From NCBI GenBank assembly GCA_037783415.1, contig JAZGTN010000188.1:1054001-1118000 (forward strand): 64,000 nucleotides of DNA, in the 5' to 3' direction. Each line of letters starts with the position of its first letter. Positions within the stretch are counted from its first letter, which is position 1. Of this stretch, positions 24,640 through 38,793 are shown in pieces. Both the position numbers and the translations under genes were made by a program. This DNA is from Leptasterias polaris (Eukaryota; Echinodermata; Asteroidea; Forcipulatida; Asteriidae). A model generated the notes under the pieces. That model did no database searches, had not been told where the DNA came from, and saw nothing but the letters and a program-made list of their open reading frames with translations.

Positions 24640-27600
24640 GTAAGTATTTTCCTAAATGGAGTGTATGATTTCTCTTTCTGATAGGACCTTGGCACACATC
24701 ATGGCACTGTAAAAATACAGGCCACTTATTATATCAAACAGTGTATGTTACAGAGTTGAGTACAATTGTACAACATTGAATAGGGCATGTAATTGTTTTA
24801 AAAGTATTATAAAAAATATTGTAAAAAGTATGTAAATGTGAGTACATTCAATATCTCTGACCATGAACGGAAGAATAAAGAATAAAAGTTGGATTACAGG
24901 GAATTTGCCAATATTTGTCTTGTATTATTGGTTTAACTCCTCTCCCCAACACTCGATAGACACCCACTCTACTGACATTAACATGATTGTGGTGGCAGAA
25001 GTTAAGGAAATTCTACCCAGCCTAAAAGATGTCACTGAAGATCCAATGTATGGAATTAATGCTTGTTCATCACGAGCCATTGTCTAGTTCCTGCTGAGAT
25101 CATGGATATGTACATGTATTGCTACAGTCTATGCTCCGCTGAAAAAAAATGTTTTCATTTCATTCATTATGGATCAAATACTCTGATTTTATAAAAATTA
25201 TACATGTATATATAAGTTACGAGCAAAACAGCTACATTTGGACAAGGTGGGCAGCTTGAAAATGAGAAAACCGTTTCTTGGAAGACTAACAATCTGTTCA
25301 TTTGTATGCATGTAGTACATTCTAATGTAGAGAAAACCTTACTGACAGTCTACAGTTCAATTCATAAATTTTGTGAAAACAATAAAGAAATTACTAGCAG
25401 TTTCTCAACTTTGCAAGAAAGAAAGTTTTTTTTTTTTAAGATTTAATTTTGTTGTTGACAATGAATTGTAAGTTTTCTTGTTTACAATAATAGTACACAT
25501 CTTTGCAGCCTCAAAGACAAATTTAGATAATTGACAAAGGTCCTTGCCACAGCAAGGCATTATTAGATTTACAGAAATCTTTCCACAGCATTTCACAAGG
25601 GGAACTCACATTTTTGTATAACACAGGGCAGCCTTTAACAATGAAATGTGCTGTAATAAAATATGACATACTGTATAGGCTTCAAGCTTTAGTTAGAAAT
25701 TTACAGGCAACATTTTCTTAAAGATTTGCTAAGCTTTGAAGCTTCTTTTCCAAGGGTTTTGAGCTTTGATGTTTGTTGCCAATAGAACTATCTCTTCAGG
25801 AGCCAGTACATTTATAAGGAGTCTTTGTCCTTCAAGACAACCTATGCATCCTATTCTGGTAGCATCTTTGTATATCACGTGCGCTGCATTTTTCCATCTC
25901 GTAATGTAAACTAATCAAAATCAGAAGCTGCCTCCTGAGAAGTGGGCAAATTAAAATATTAAATAATTTGTCAATAGCCCTGTGGAAAAAATGCATCTTG
26001 GAAATCCGTTTCATTCAAACTGTTTTCATTCAATCTGTTCAGAAATGTGTGGGTATTGTTTGCTTCATTCAGAGTCACATGTACACGCTTGCACATTATC
26101 CTTTATTGGGTGGAACCCTATTGTTGAGGTCCAGGAAGTTGAAATATTGGAACAAATTATTCATTGCTAATTCAATTTGACCATTTATACGACCTTTTGT
26201 ATCATTCAATCTTTTGGGTTAAAATACTTGATCAAAGATTCCTTGATATTTTCGAAGATTACAAAGGCAAACTTTATTTTGAAGAAATACATACCATATT
26301 CCTGAATTCATTTTGTAAAGATATTTTTGAACATACAAAGTTTCTTTACTTCAGAAATGTGGTATTGGATACATGGTTATAAGACAAATATAATGCATTA
26401 GGCCTACATCAGCACATTTTTGTGCTTTATGCTATATAAACATTGCATCAGCATTTAAGATAATTTGAGGGTGTTCATTCATGTGTGTTTCATATGGATA
26501 ATGTGTACAATGTAGATTGAGTGTAGTGGCTAATTAGCTGTCTACTCAAGTTCTGGTGGGGTAATAATTAGCTTTAAATCCCAGGTTAGATGAAAGTTAA
26601 GCTGTATACAATGTATACATAAGCTTTGTAATGCACATTACTGCACCTACATGGTACCACTTAATATTAAAGGGAAGAGATGTTCCTAGATAGTTGTTAT
26701 TGTTTGGCTGCAAATTGCACCTCTATGGTTAATTTCTTGCAAAGTGCTCTGAAGAAACAAAAATCACAACAGTATGTGAAAGTTACAACAAAGCCATCTT
26801 TTTGCCCAAATGATTTAGGTGTGTGTGTGATGTTTTATTTATTTATTTTTTTGAATTTGGCTAGTTATTAACTTCATTTTTGTGTGTGATGTTTGGACAC
26901 GCATGTTTGTCTGTGTGTGCTAACCAGGCCAGTGATCTGGAAAGGAAATGATGGTCATGTTCATCGAAATGTGTGGTCCATTAAATGCTTAAACTACTTT
27001 AGTTAATCCGAGCTGCTTTGATCTTAGCTTATCCTTGAGGGCATACTATGTTCATTGACCTAATTTATTGTTTATACATTAACCCATTTATTATGTGTAC
27101 AATGTACATACATGTAAGCACAAGTCTATAAAGAACAGATCTGACACAAGTTCACATGCACATCGTGGTATCATTTATTCTGTTACTTCACACGAATATC
27201 ACTAATCAGTCCTTTCTCACCCTGGCATCATTATAAGAAACCGCTCCCAAGAGTTTGCTGTTATTCACAGGAGCCGGAGCTGTCTCCAGAGACTCTGATT
27301 TCTTTCCCAATCAGACTCTTGTATCACCCTACCGAGCTCTCCTTTCACTGTCCTGGTGGAAGCTCTAGAGAACCCTCAGAACCGGCCCCTTTGTCATGCC
27401 ATGTTTTCCCAGCTAAAAGCCTCCTCCACTGAGACCAAGGGCTGGAAAATAATCCACTGGCAGGCCTGAAACCCAATCCAGGTCTTTTTCAATGGGCAGG
27501 TCCCAATGCAAGTTTCTCTTTATTTAGAAGGGGAAACTCTCCACAATATTAATTGCTTGGCTACCCGATATGTGTGTATAAGTGCCTTGGAATACCATGA

Positions 27601-28513
27601 CACATGCCGAGTTTTTTACTCCATACATGTATACCAACCCGAAGAAGAGATGTAAGGATCATGGTTTGTGTGTGGGTTGACGCGATTCTTGGCCTGTTGT
27701 GTGTTTCCAAGTAATAATGGGAGCTACTGCATAATTGGTGTGCAAACTGTTCCTATCAAAAGAGACAGTCTGTCAGCACAGGTGACCATTTATTGTGTGT
27801 TTTGGGGTTCTTTTGAAAGCCAACTGTTCACCTTACACCTGTGCTAAATACTTAGGACTGTACACACACACACTGCATACTGTTATGTACAATGTGCGTA
27901 CATCTAGCTGTATGTGATAACAACCTTTTTCTCCCTGCACTTTGAATTGAGAAGACTTTTGAGACCACATATCTACATCAGTGTCGGTCCATGAAAATTT
28001 TGCTATTATGTAAAACCCAATTTCAGGTGACAAATTTTGGTTGTGAAAACTTTTTGATTGACGTGTTTTTACCACTAATCTATCTGAGATATCAATAGTT
28101 ACTTGCATTGTGTTTTCTTTTCCTTTCTAGTAATTTGTCATTTATGGTGAACTCTTTTCATCAATACTAGCTCCCTTAACGAATTGGAGCATTGAACTCT
28201 ACATTTGACCCACCCATTAGGCTCTAACTAGTTGCATTTAAATAGCTCTGTAAAGCATTTGTGTGCATCCAATGCCCTTCATTACCTTTTGCTTCATTAT
28301 TTTGTGTCATTGATATGGTGTAAATGCATTCGTTTAGTTGCTGAAAGGCGTTGACGAGTACCAGCATAGATAGATAGGAACTAGAAAGCACTTTTTGATT
28401 AAAGTACCTTTTTAGATCATCACCCCATGAATTACTTATAATTGGGTTAATTCAAATTAATTAAAAATGTTACATTGCATTACATTACAAACAAACTACC
28501 TAATATGTCATAA

Positions 28514-28740
28514 TGGTGTGGCATGTTATTTCTGCGTGGTTAAGAGCACCAGACCCAAGCTCTGGCGTTTCTGATCAGCGTTTCTGTGGGTTCAAGTTCT
28601 GGTCATAGCACTTGTGTCCTTGAGCAAGATACTTTACCATAATTGCTTTGTCCTTCGGTAGGTTTCATGTACTAGGATTGGTAGTGCTAGTAAAAAGAAC
28701 CCAGAACTTTTATTGTGGAAGAGGTTAACCCCAATGTTTC
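28514..28740 (+). mobile_element. tRNA-derived SINE, older diverged copy
   Basis: The head retains GTGGTTAAGAGCACCAGACC and GTGGGTTCAAGTTC (A- and B-box-like). The body has CACTTGTGTCCTTGAGCAAG, identical over that stretch (apart from the first base context) to the SINE at 29249. The 3' half is strongly diverged and the end is approximate. Confidence 0.65.
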
Positions 28741-29248
28741 TGGTTTATAGCAAGCATCCTTGTTTACAGGTTTCCTCAGGCTTGTGAGTTACACTGATTA
28801 AATTCACTAATATGGGGCATCCTTGGTCATGTAGGCCTATGTAGTTCATTTGCTACACTACATGTAGCCTTTTTCCCCACTACTATATGTTTACTTCTAT
28901 AAAGCAAATCTTGGTGCTTGATAAGTTACTATACTAATAATATTACCAAAACATTTAGGGAGGCCTTTGTAGATTTGGTATACTGTATGCAAGTTCATAA
29001 CAGAGTTGCATCACAGTGCTACCCAGAAGCATCTCCAAGTGAGTTTGCCATTTGCCTGCCATCTGTGAACACCAAGAGGAAATACATTGTGTTGTGTATG
29101 TTGTGCAGTGATCCTTTTACATGAAGTGGGTCTGTTTTATAGCTCCATGATACATCCATGGGAAGCACCATAACTTACATTTCTTGTCTGAAGAGATGAA
29201 AGACCAAAAGCGTAATTAACACTATGTACACCATGTAACACTATGTAG

Positions 29249-29602
29249 GGTGTCATGGCCGAGTGGTTAAGAGCATCGGATTCAAGTTCTGGTGGTTTAG
29301 TCATCGGGGTGTGGGTTCGAGTCCCGGCCATGACGCTTGTGTCCTTGAGCAAGACACTTTGCTATAATTGCTTCTCTTCACCCAGGGGTATAAATGGGTA
29401 CCTGCAAGGGTAGAGGTTGATATTGTGTTTGAAAAAGCCTTCGGAGCGCCATCACGGCAGCCCGGGCTGTATACTCCCCAGGGAGCTGAGAAAGATTAAA
29501 AGGGAATGTTATTGGCCCAATGACCAGGGCACTAATGTAAAGCGCATTGAGACGTTATTGTGAAATGCGCTATATAAGAACTAGTTATTATTATTATTAT
29601 TA
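29249..29602 (+). mobile_element. tRNA-Leu-derived SINE, near-complete
   Basis: The 5' head (about 29249-29336) folds like a class II tRNA. It has A box TGGCCGAGTGGTTAAGAGC, anticodon-arm region GATTCAAGTTC (CAA, Leu-like), a long variable arm, and B box GGGTTCGAGTCCC. A conserved body follows (CTTGTGTCCTTGAGCAAGAC), then a 3' tail GTAAAGCGCATTGAGACG ... GAAATGCGCTATATAAGAAC, resembling the hairpin tail of L2-clade LINEs, and a terminal (ATT)n. This composition indicates mobilisation by a partner L2-type LINE (inference). It lies in sense orientation in RECK intron 3. Confidence 0.82.
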
Positions 29603-32600
29603 CACATGTACCTTAGTTTGTATTCATCCTGGTTCGTTGTTATAACGGATCCTTGGTGTTGTATATAGGTAAAGGATGTTAAAAATCCGGATTATTGTAT
29701 AGACCATGTAACCTGTGACATCACTTGTTTACAAAAGAGCCACAGAGCTCTGGACTTCCTGCAGGCATGATTTGTATCTAGCTCAAATTTTGGAAATTGT
29801 TGTATGCAATTGTTATCAACTTTTGTAGCACATCGCAAAAGTTGTCTAGCTGTTAATTTTTGCAATTGTTTTATTAACAATGTGGTAATTATGATAAACA
29901 TGTAAACAAATTCATATGGCACGTAGTAAATGTTGCCTGTCAGGAAATGCCCTCAAAAGTATAAGGTCACTGTGTTTGTAAACAAGGTTCATGGTCTTTA
30001 TTTTGTCTAATTGTGTATACAATTCATTCGTGTCAATGCTTTGTATTTATCCATCAATCATAAATGCTGTATTTTTGCTTTGGTTTTTTCTTTTCTAATC
30101 AATGGCCTGTGCAATATCCATTTTAGTAATCTGTCAAAGATTACTATATTTCTCAGAAAGTAAAGCAAGTAGCTGTGTAAGGTGCAATTATTTGAAAGAT
30201 TTCCTGATTTTCTTCCTGGTCTCTTTCAACAAATGTACTTATCACCAAATCACAGCCATGTACGCCCACAGTATTAAGTCCCCTATATACTAGCCCTTCC
30301 ACCAGGGCGGCCACATTTCAACAGTGCCTTCCACTCAGGTACCAAAGATTTTTCAAGCTCAAATGTACAAGTTATTCTGTCCATCAGCAAGCAACAATTA
30401 GATCCCTGCTGACTTCATTTGTGCATTCCAGGGACCCCTTGAGGTCAGGGGGTGACCAAGGGGTCAGGTCATGGCTGCTGGGCGGTCTGTCTGCAGTCTG
30501 TGATGATGAGTAGACTAGAATGAGGCACAGTCAATGTCAGTGCCAGCAGTGTCAAGCAAACACTCACTGAGATGATGTTACTAACATCATAGTTTGGCTG
30601 GTTGTCCTGTTATTAGTGTGGATTCTTCCAATTAGAGCATGTGGTAGAGCACCAACAAGCTTACCCAGAATGCTGACGCTGAACACCAAAATATTTGTTA
30701 AAGTCTACAATAATGCAAAACACACATCTGCAAATCATTTAACATAATACAAATTTGATTACATAAACATCTTTATTTTTATTTCTTGATACATTTGTGA
30801 AGTGGGGGAGAAACCCTATTCAGTTGTATTTAATTTTAATTTCCTTTCTAAAGGCAAATCTTTGAAGCAAGGCAGTGACATGTATGTTTAAAAGTAGCAA
30901 CGGATGGTCACCTTATAAACCAATGAGCCAGGGAAACGTGATGCTGTGTGTACTTTGTGAAATGATGGAACAAGGCAGTATTGTTTATCATTTCATTGTC
31001 TTTATATGTTAAAAGCTTGGGATGTAAATAAACCTTGGATACTTTTCAATTCCCATTGTATATAAAGGCATCATAGCATTGGTATGGTTCCACTGTGATC
31101 AATCAAGGTGCACACATGGAGGTCATGTCCACTCATGAGTCACATGTGTGTTTATCTCAACTCCATCCAATCTGATCAGAAAGCATCAAGTGTAGGTTCT
31201 CATTTTTAATAGTACTGGGCTGCATTCCGTTTTTGCGAACATATTGCAAACGTTACATAAACATTCGTGCTCAGTGGAACCGATAATGTGAGCGCAAAAC
31301 TGACGAAACCAAAAAATATTTACCCCCACTACTGCATAATTCCCACCACTGAAGAATACATTCTTTATTTTCATGACATAAGAACGATACTGTCCACTTT
31401 ACTTTCTGCCATCTTAAAATTGTTGGCCCCAGGCATTATTAAAGCAACCACGAACACCTCAGAAATACATTCGCCATCATTTACAGCACACAACTTGTTC
31501 CACCAGAAATTGTTTACTAAATTTGGCAAATGTTTGCACTGTTTGCCCCCATGGTCTCCCTTTATTCCTTTCTCTTTTGGGGGTGGGGTTGGGTAGGTGC
31601 ATGATTGGAGTGAGGTGGTGAGTATGATGAGTTGTGAGTTTTTGGTTCTACTCCAGCATGCCCTCTTGGTTAGCATGGAGCTGTAAGCAATTCCCTCAGC
31701 ATAAGATTTCTGTCAGGTAGTTACAGCACAGTGTACACTATGTACAATAAAGTTTGCAGGCTGGTTTCAATAATTAAGCTAATTAGGCACCTACATGGTA
31801 GCTATTTTTTCAAGGGCATCTATGGAATGAGACATGGGTGTGACACATTATGTATTGTCCTTGCTGCATGCCTGGCAGGCTTGCCCTTAAGGTCCTTCCA
31901 AAGATGCATTAACTGACCTCCAAGTCTCTCTTCATCTTGACCTCTTTACTACATCTGTGTTGGTTTCATCATGACCAAATGGATGATGATTATAATGTCC
32001 TTTACAAGAAGTTATACAGCTTACTGAATTACTGACAGGGCTCAATTACCAAATTTACAGTTTGGGTATTGCATAATGCTGATTGTGTGTGGACTCTATT
32101 GAATGTACTTACATCTACAGGTACTTGTACCACTTTCAGAAACAAACTAATTATGAATCGCTAGTTAGCCCTTTGTGATTAAAAAAGGTCTATACTGGGG
32201 TCTTTTTATTGTGCAAAACCAATAACAATTTATTCCTTACCAGTGTTGCTTGTATTGAGAGTTGATATAATTATCTCTATTCCTTTTTCAATCAATGGTT
32301 GGGTTTGGGGTGGACAGGGATTAATAACATTGAAGACATCATGACTGCACCTGGTTTCACCCCTAATTGGATGCTGACCAGTGACCACTGACCAGTTCCT
32401 CAAAGTAACTCTTTTGCATCCCTAAGATTCTAGGACCTTCTTGTCTCCTCTTCCTGACAAATATGCTAATCATTGCAAGGTAGTACTTGTTTGATGCTTT
32501 GTGTTTTCCTTCCCTAATTGGGTAGGGGTTCTCTTCCAAACTGCTGTCCTTTTGTCATCATGCCACATCCTTGAGAACATGAATTCTGGGAATGGATTGG

Positions 32601-35600
32601 GGAATACTGGTGAATCCTTGACTGTAGGGGTTGATGCTTTATCTGTCTTATGTCTTATGTAAAAACCTTGACATGATATCATTAGAGGAAGCATATTCTC
32701 TTCAGTCTCATTATGAGCTCTGCAACTCCTGTGGTCCTTTTGTTTCTTTGTATTACTACAAACTTGTTTTCCCTCCCAAGGGTTGTGCTACTAATTAAAA
32801 CAACAAGTATTAGATTAATCATTATATCATCATTGTTCCAGTTGAATATTTAAGAAATTTTCTTTCAACCGTTGTGTTCATGAATGGATATGTATGCTTG
32901 TCATATTTGTACAAAACTGACCGTCTGGCGCCAAGGTAGAATCTGGCAGGACACATGGTTTCTGGGTCCCATGCACTAGTTACATTGGTGCAACATCATA
33001 GCAGTCCCGCAAATAATTGTATCAACATGAAGGGACTATTTTAGGTATTGCAGAGAAGGCTCTCTTAGCAGATGTTTAATTCCTAATGGTTAACATTTGA
33101 GAAATGATTAAAGCAAAGGATCAACTTTGGCATGGATGGAACTTGCCTGCTAGTTAACTCTGTAGTTTTCTGAAATTGTGGATGAGAATGCTTTATGGGA
33201 AAATAGAATTAGCTTGTGCAAACTGCTTACCAACCAAAAGGACCTATGTCTTTAATGCAACAAATAGTTAATGGGCTGCATTTCGACCCCAGCAGAGTCT
33301 TTCTCGAGAAGCGTCAGGCCATGAACTATTCTTTGCGAGAATACTTTATCTAAACATTTATTTTTGACTTTGTAACGTGTACTATAATTTTACGATTACA
33401 TATTTTTGGGGGTGGTCTTACTTAAAAAGACTTGAATTATCAATTGCATTTGTTAAGTGATTAATAGTGAATGTGCAAACTAAGTTAATATGAAGCACAA
33501 CTTAAAGTATTGGACTAGTGTGTTTATCCTTCCAGTTGAAAGAGCAGTGATGGGCTAGAACAATATGGACAGTAACTGGAGGACATCAGTGTCATTTATT
33601 TTCTTAGCATTTTTAAGCTTTGTGGTCTTTCAGGAATTGGTTCTGTTATAATGATGTTCCTATCAAGGTTCCTTCTTCTTGATAGAACTGATATGGCCAC
33701 TAGCAGTAAGCAATAGTAGCACATATATACCCATACTGTGTCTTAACCTCTCCATTTATTGATTCATTAGTTAACCATGCCTAATTTACACAGTACTACT
33801 TAGGCTCTAACAAATATCCCAAAGACCATACAAAATGTATTAACAAATATTCCTTTTATTAGGAGATTTGTATGAACATTTTTAGATTTCTTTACCTACT
33901 TTTCCCAAATGCTTTGCACAGACTCCATACTCTTGTTTCTTTGAGTTTGGTATATTTGCCACCCACCTTGGATACTATATGAATAAAACGCCCCAGGATT
34001 GCTCTGTGGCTTTCAGGTTTTGTGGTTACATATTCTAGGATGACTGCAAACAATAGGTTGGACCTCTTCTTGCATTCCACATCCAAGTGTGAAGTCCTGG
34101 AACAAACTGGACAGATGATTGGTCGGATGTGACAACCTTCACCTCACTTTGCCTTTCAACACACCATTTATTATCAAGTTTTTTCATTGTGATTAGCGCA
34201 AACAGGTAAACTGCGTACTTGTACAGTAGGCCTATGTGTTTTACCTGCAAATAATTCCTTTGCAGGTTTTTGTGGTCTTTGGACTCATTTGTGAAGTCTC
34301 TTTTTTTTCAGTTTTGGACTTTGGTGTCTAGAGGTTGGATTCTTAACTTTCCCATCAATAATGATATGTTGCATAATAACTCAGTGAGCCGGGCACCAGA
34401 CCACATAATAAAATCTATGTGCCGAGCTTTACGATAAGCTCACAAGATTACTTTCTGTGAAGTCAAATTAAGTACTTACCTTCTTGAAAAGTAGTCATGT
34501 GTGATGATAAGTAAACAATAAATTTTCCTGAAAAGTTGCAGTCATCTGTAAACCTTTTCTACTGGGCATTCTTTTAAAAGAAAATATTCCCCTTCTGGCT
34601 CTCTTACCCCAAAGTCTAATACCTTCAAGTTGTCCTATCATCTTGCAGGAGTGACCATTCATAGAAATTTGTTTATTTTGGGGGTTTTTTCTTTCACAAA
34701 AGCATAAACATCCCCAACCCTTCGGCCTTCCCCACAGGAATGCAGGACTTTTTGATCCATTATATTGTGGAATTGGCTTACAAATGGATTCTTTCCCTTG
34801 AAGACACAGGCTGATAGCGTGCACAATGCATCAATGCAAATGTCGTCTTGCTCCTTAACAAGCGAGTAATTGCATTTCAGACGAAACAGAGTGTAATAAT
34901 TGTCCATTCACACTTGGTAGGAATCCTTCTGGAAGGAGAAGTAATAAAGATATCACCTGAAAAATGAAAAATCAATTGTAATGTATTAAGGAACATTGAC
35001 TGGAAAAGTACAGGACACCTCAAGAGTCTTGCTTCGTACTATGTGACCTGACAGCTCCCTCTCCTAAACAAGACTGACACATCTGATAATATATACAATA
35101 TTGGAAAGAGAAGTGTGAAACTCATAAATTGTTATTGCTTGTTCTGTCAAAGAGTCCTTCTTGATAACTACAAAATCAAGCTCAGATTTTAATTTGCTGT
35201 TTACATCTGATGTAAGCAATGCCCATGTAATCACACAGTGTTCTAGATTTTCTCGGTCACATGATAATTAGTTGCACAATGTGTCTTATAAATTCAATCT
35301 ATTTAGTTGGATAATGGTCAGGTTAGGAGAGCTATTTTGTGATGCAATATAGAGTGGAAGAGTATATTTTTGTCGAACAAAAATACAATGTCATGATTCA
35401 GGCTATTCATTTTTAGAGATAATATTTGAATAGTTTTGTTTTTATTGGCTATTTAGGATAGTACAGGTGTATTGACTTGGCTGTAAAGCATTGAAGTGGA
35501 GGCCTCAGAGGTTTTCAAAACTTATACCCCTTGGCACAAGGAAAACAAAAAAGAAACAGACAAATATTTGTACATTTGCACTTTGTGTGTATAATGCACT

Positions 35601-38600
35601 TTTGAATCCTGACTGCCAATACTGGCATACGAGAATAGACACATGACCAACAAATAGCAGCAATTACACATGTTTGCCCTGGGGTTGCTTGTATGTTTAG
35701 TCAACCAAAGTGTGAACATCTTCATCATGCCAAAATTGTGAGCGTATCATCCACAAAGATTTCAGCAATATGTTTTTTTATCCCCAGCAGGATGAGATGA
35801 TGAACTTGTCTGTACTCTGTGCCACTGTTGTGATAAGACAAGAGTACACATTTTGTGAAGGGCAGTTATTATTGTTAGTAAAATAAATAGCCCTGTCATC
35901 ACAGCCTATTCACAAAATTCACGGGATGAGTTCAACAATATTGGAAGAAAAAGACCAAGGGTCGAGAGGACAAGAAAAGGCAAATAAATACGCTATAGGG
36001 CCTAAGCTCTTTATTCTTTGGGGAAAAGATGCTTCTAAAAGAAAGATTAGAATAAAATTTCTTTTTATTGCACAACACTGGACTTAGTTGCCTTCTGGAC
36101 TTGCCTTCTCTCTCCTACTGGAATCAAAACTCTTTTCTCCTTGCATCTCAAGGACAGAAGGAAACACTCAAGATGGGCAAACTCAAAGAACAGAGATCTC
36201 CTAAAAATCAAAGTAGCTTGGCAATCAAAACAGGATGCCTTTTGTGGGAACTGAGGACTGTGCTCTGATGGGGCACTGTTTAGCCAAATAACAGACCATT
36301 CTGCTTGTGCACTATCCGCTCTAGGATGTGTTTGTGTTACTCTTATTCTAGTCTCTAGAGAATGAAGTGAAAAAATGGGGTTGCCTTTAAGTGGAACTTA
36401 ATCTTCATTTTCACTCAGCTTGGTCATACAGTTTTTATAATAGTGCTTCATTTGATGTACATTGTAGCATGAGTAAGTAAGTGACTTCCCGGATGCTTTG
36501 GTTCTTGGCATTGATATTGAATTCTTTCCCCTTTCAGTAATATTTGCACTTGACTGTTTTTTTTTGTTAGAATCTTGATCTATTGCAATTATACGAGTGA
36601 AGGGAATTAAAAGCCCTATGACATTTACAAATAGATATTTGAGTGCTTCTGGCCCTTTGTACATGGGTCAAATGGAGCGTAATCCATCTAGAATTTGTTG
36701 TCTGTTAAAATTAAGTTCGTTGTTATTTACTCTGAGAGTATGAGGCTTTGTTTTCATGTAAGGGATTCTTTGTTTCTTTTCAGATTGATAACCCAGGTAT
36801 TTATTGAGTTGTTCAGTGCCAGGGAGTTCAAATAGGGATGTTTTACATGTAGGGACACTCAACACTGACAAAAAAGTGCAATGGGCGGCATTTAAGATAA
36901 GACATTATTGATGCTTGGATGAGGGGCACATCGTCCAGTTTCACACAATCCTTATATAATTCAGTTATTGCATTGAGCTATTTGTATACTCATGAATTCT
37001 AGCTTACTGTGTGGGATCTCTACCACCAGTGTTCCTCATAAAATTGCAGAAGTACTGAGTTAAAGGATTGACGAATTCTGAAAAATCAACTAAGAGATGA
37101 AAGGTGTTTCTCAAAGTATTTTCTACTGCAAGATATTACAAAAGCCACCATTACTTTTCGTTTGGTAGATGTTTACCCATGCCTCCCACCCTAAAAAATA
37201 TGGGGGTCTGAGGGGTATGCTTTTGAAAGCAACTTCCCCTGTGGTGGTAATCATATTAGCACCCCTAAAAAAGATTGAAAATAATATCAGTGCATTCAGT
37301 AATCACATTTAGTTTCCACCGTAACAGAATTCAGGATTATTTAGTTAAATAAAGAGCTTGGGTGGAGGGGGTGATGTTGTAAGTGTAAAGTGCAGGTAGC
37401 AGTCTTTAGTTGACTCACAGCATTTAGTACTGAGCCCAGGGAGTACAATTTGGCAGGAATTGAATACCGCATTACCTGTTTAATTACCATGAGCTGATCG
37501 GCAGTACAGTTCAAGCCATTCTGATTGGTCAAAAGATATGCAAGCGAGCGTGTTTGAACAGGTGATTCAGACTGGCTAGTTGAGATGAGGAAGGCTCATT
37601 AGCTAATTAGGCTGCTACAGAGCCCCCCCCCCCATGCAACAGTGTCTTTAATATTGTCATGCTTCTTGCAAAGTTTCTCACAATATATTAATCTTGATAA
37701 AATTTATCTTTCTTTTTCTTTGTGCTACAAAGACACAAAATAATGTAAAGTTAGAGTTTATACTTGGTCTCATTCCAAGTGATGAGGAAGTGATTTTATT
37801 TAAAGTACACCGAGACATCATTCAATCCTTCTCATTCTTGGAATTTCATCTTTGTAATATTAGTGTCACTTTTCAAATACAACTAGAACAAAAACAGAAA
37901 GATGTGCATTGCAGTTGTAATTTATCCAAAGTAATTTATCTCCAAGCACTTGGAAGGGTTTAGATCAACGGTCTGTCTATACACTCCACCTCCCAATTTC
38001 AACCTCTCTTAGCTTTTCTAATGTGAATTAGGTCAGACAACTGGTTTTTTACTGGACCAGTAAATTTGGGGAAACATGCGTGAGTTGGATCTGACGCCTG
38101 AGAGAGACACAATTTCATCAGCAAAGGCTTTCCTTTCTCCCTCAATTAGACACCTCTCTACACCCCATCTGAGGCCCTTGGGGCACCAGACAGGCACCGC
38201 ATAATTGAACCATTTCTTCTTACACACATTAATGTAGTTCTATATTCCAGCGCATAGTTTAAAATGTTATGGTTTATCTAATAGAGTGTTTGTAGAGTGG
38301 ACTGATCTGATAAAAGCTGTTAGAGAGGGCTGGGTTGGGAGGGATTCCCCGTCTGTTTAGTGAAATGGAGCGCTGGAGCGATCAGAAATCTTTAAACCAA
38401 TAATTTAGAGGTATTATGGTATTCTGTCAAACATGATACAGTATTTCCAATGTGTGTAGGCCAATGATGTTGGAATACGTACTGGTTTTGATTCAATTTA
38501 ACAAGACAATAAACATGAAAACAAAAATAGCAACTGTAACTGATACAAAAAACAAAATACTTTGCCTTGTGCCTTGCAGGAGGTACATCGCAAAGGTTTT

Positions 38601-38720
38601 TGGAGTGTGATCAATTATTGGTTTTTCTGCTATTTATTATTATATCAAATAATAAACCACAAGGGAAACTGACTGGGTAAAAGTTTTTCACAAATGATTT
38701 GGGGTTGAACAAACCAAAAT

Positions 38721-38793
38721 TGACTAGAGCGGGATTTGAATTAGCGACCTCCGGATTATTGTGCCAGCGCTCTACCAACTGAGCTATCTAGCT
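38721..38793 (-). pseudogene. tRNA-like sequence (Ile-type anticodon AAT), degenerate
   Basis: Exactly 73 nt can be laid out as a tRNA. The acceptor strands are AGCTAGA and TCTAGTC (five pairs, one wobble, one mismatch). The D arm is GCTC-AGTTGGTA-GAGC, intact. The anticodon arm is CTGGC-ACAATAA-TCCGG with one mismatch, formal anticodon AAT. The T loop is TTCAAAT. Defects: C instead of the universal U33, and three of five T-stem pairs broken (GCTAA versus CCCGC). It is therefore a tRNA pseudogene or the head of a tRNA-type SINE, not a working tRNA. Confidence 0.65.

Noticed and set aside
29249..29336. A functional tRNA-Leu gene
   Set aside because: The tRNA-like part is continuous with a SINE body and tail, lacks a Pol III terminator right after the tRNA, and has a sister copy with the same body.
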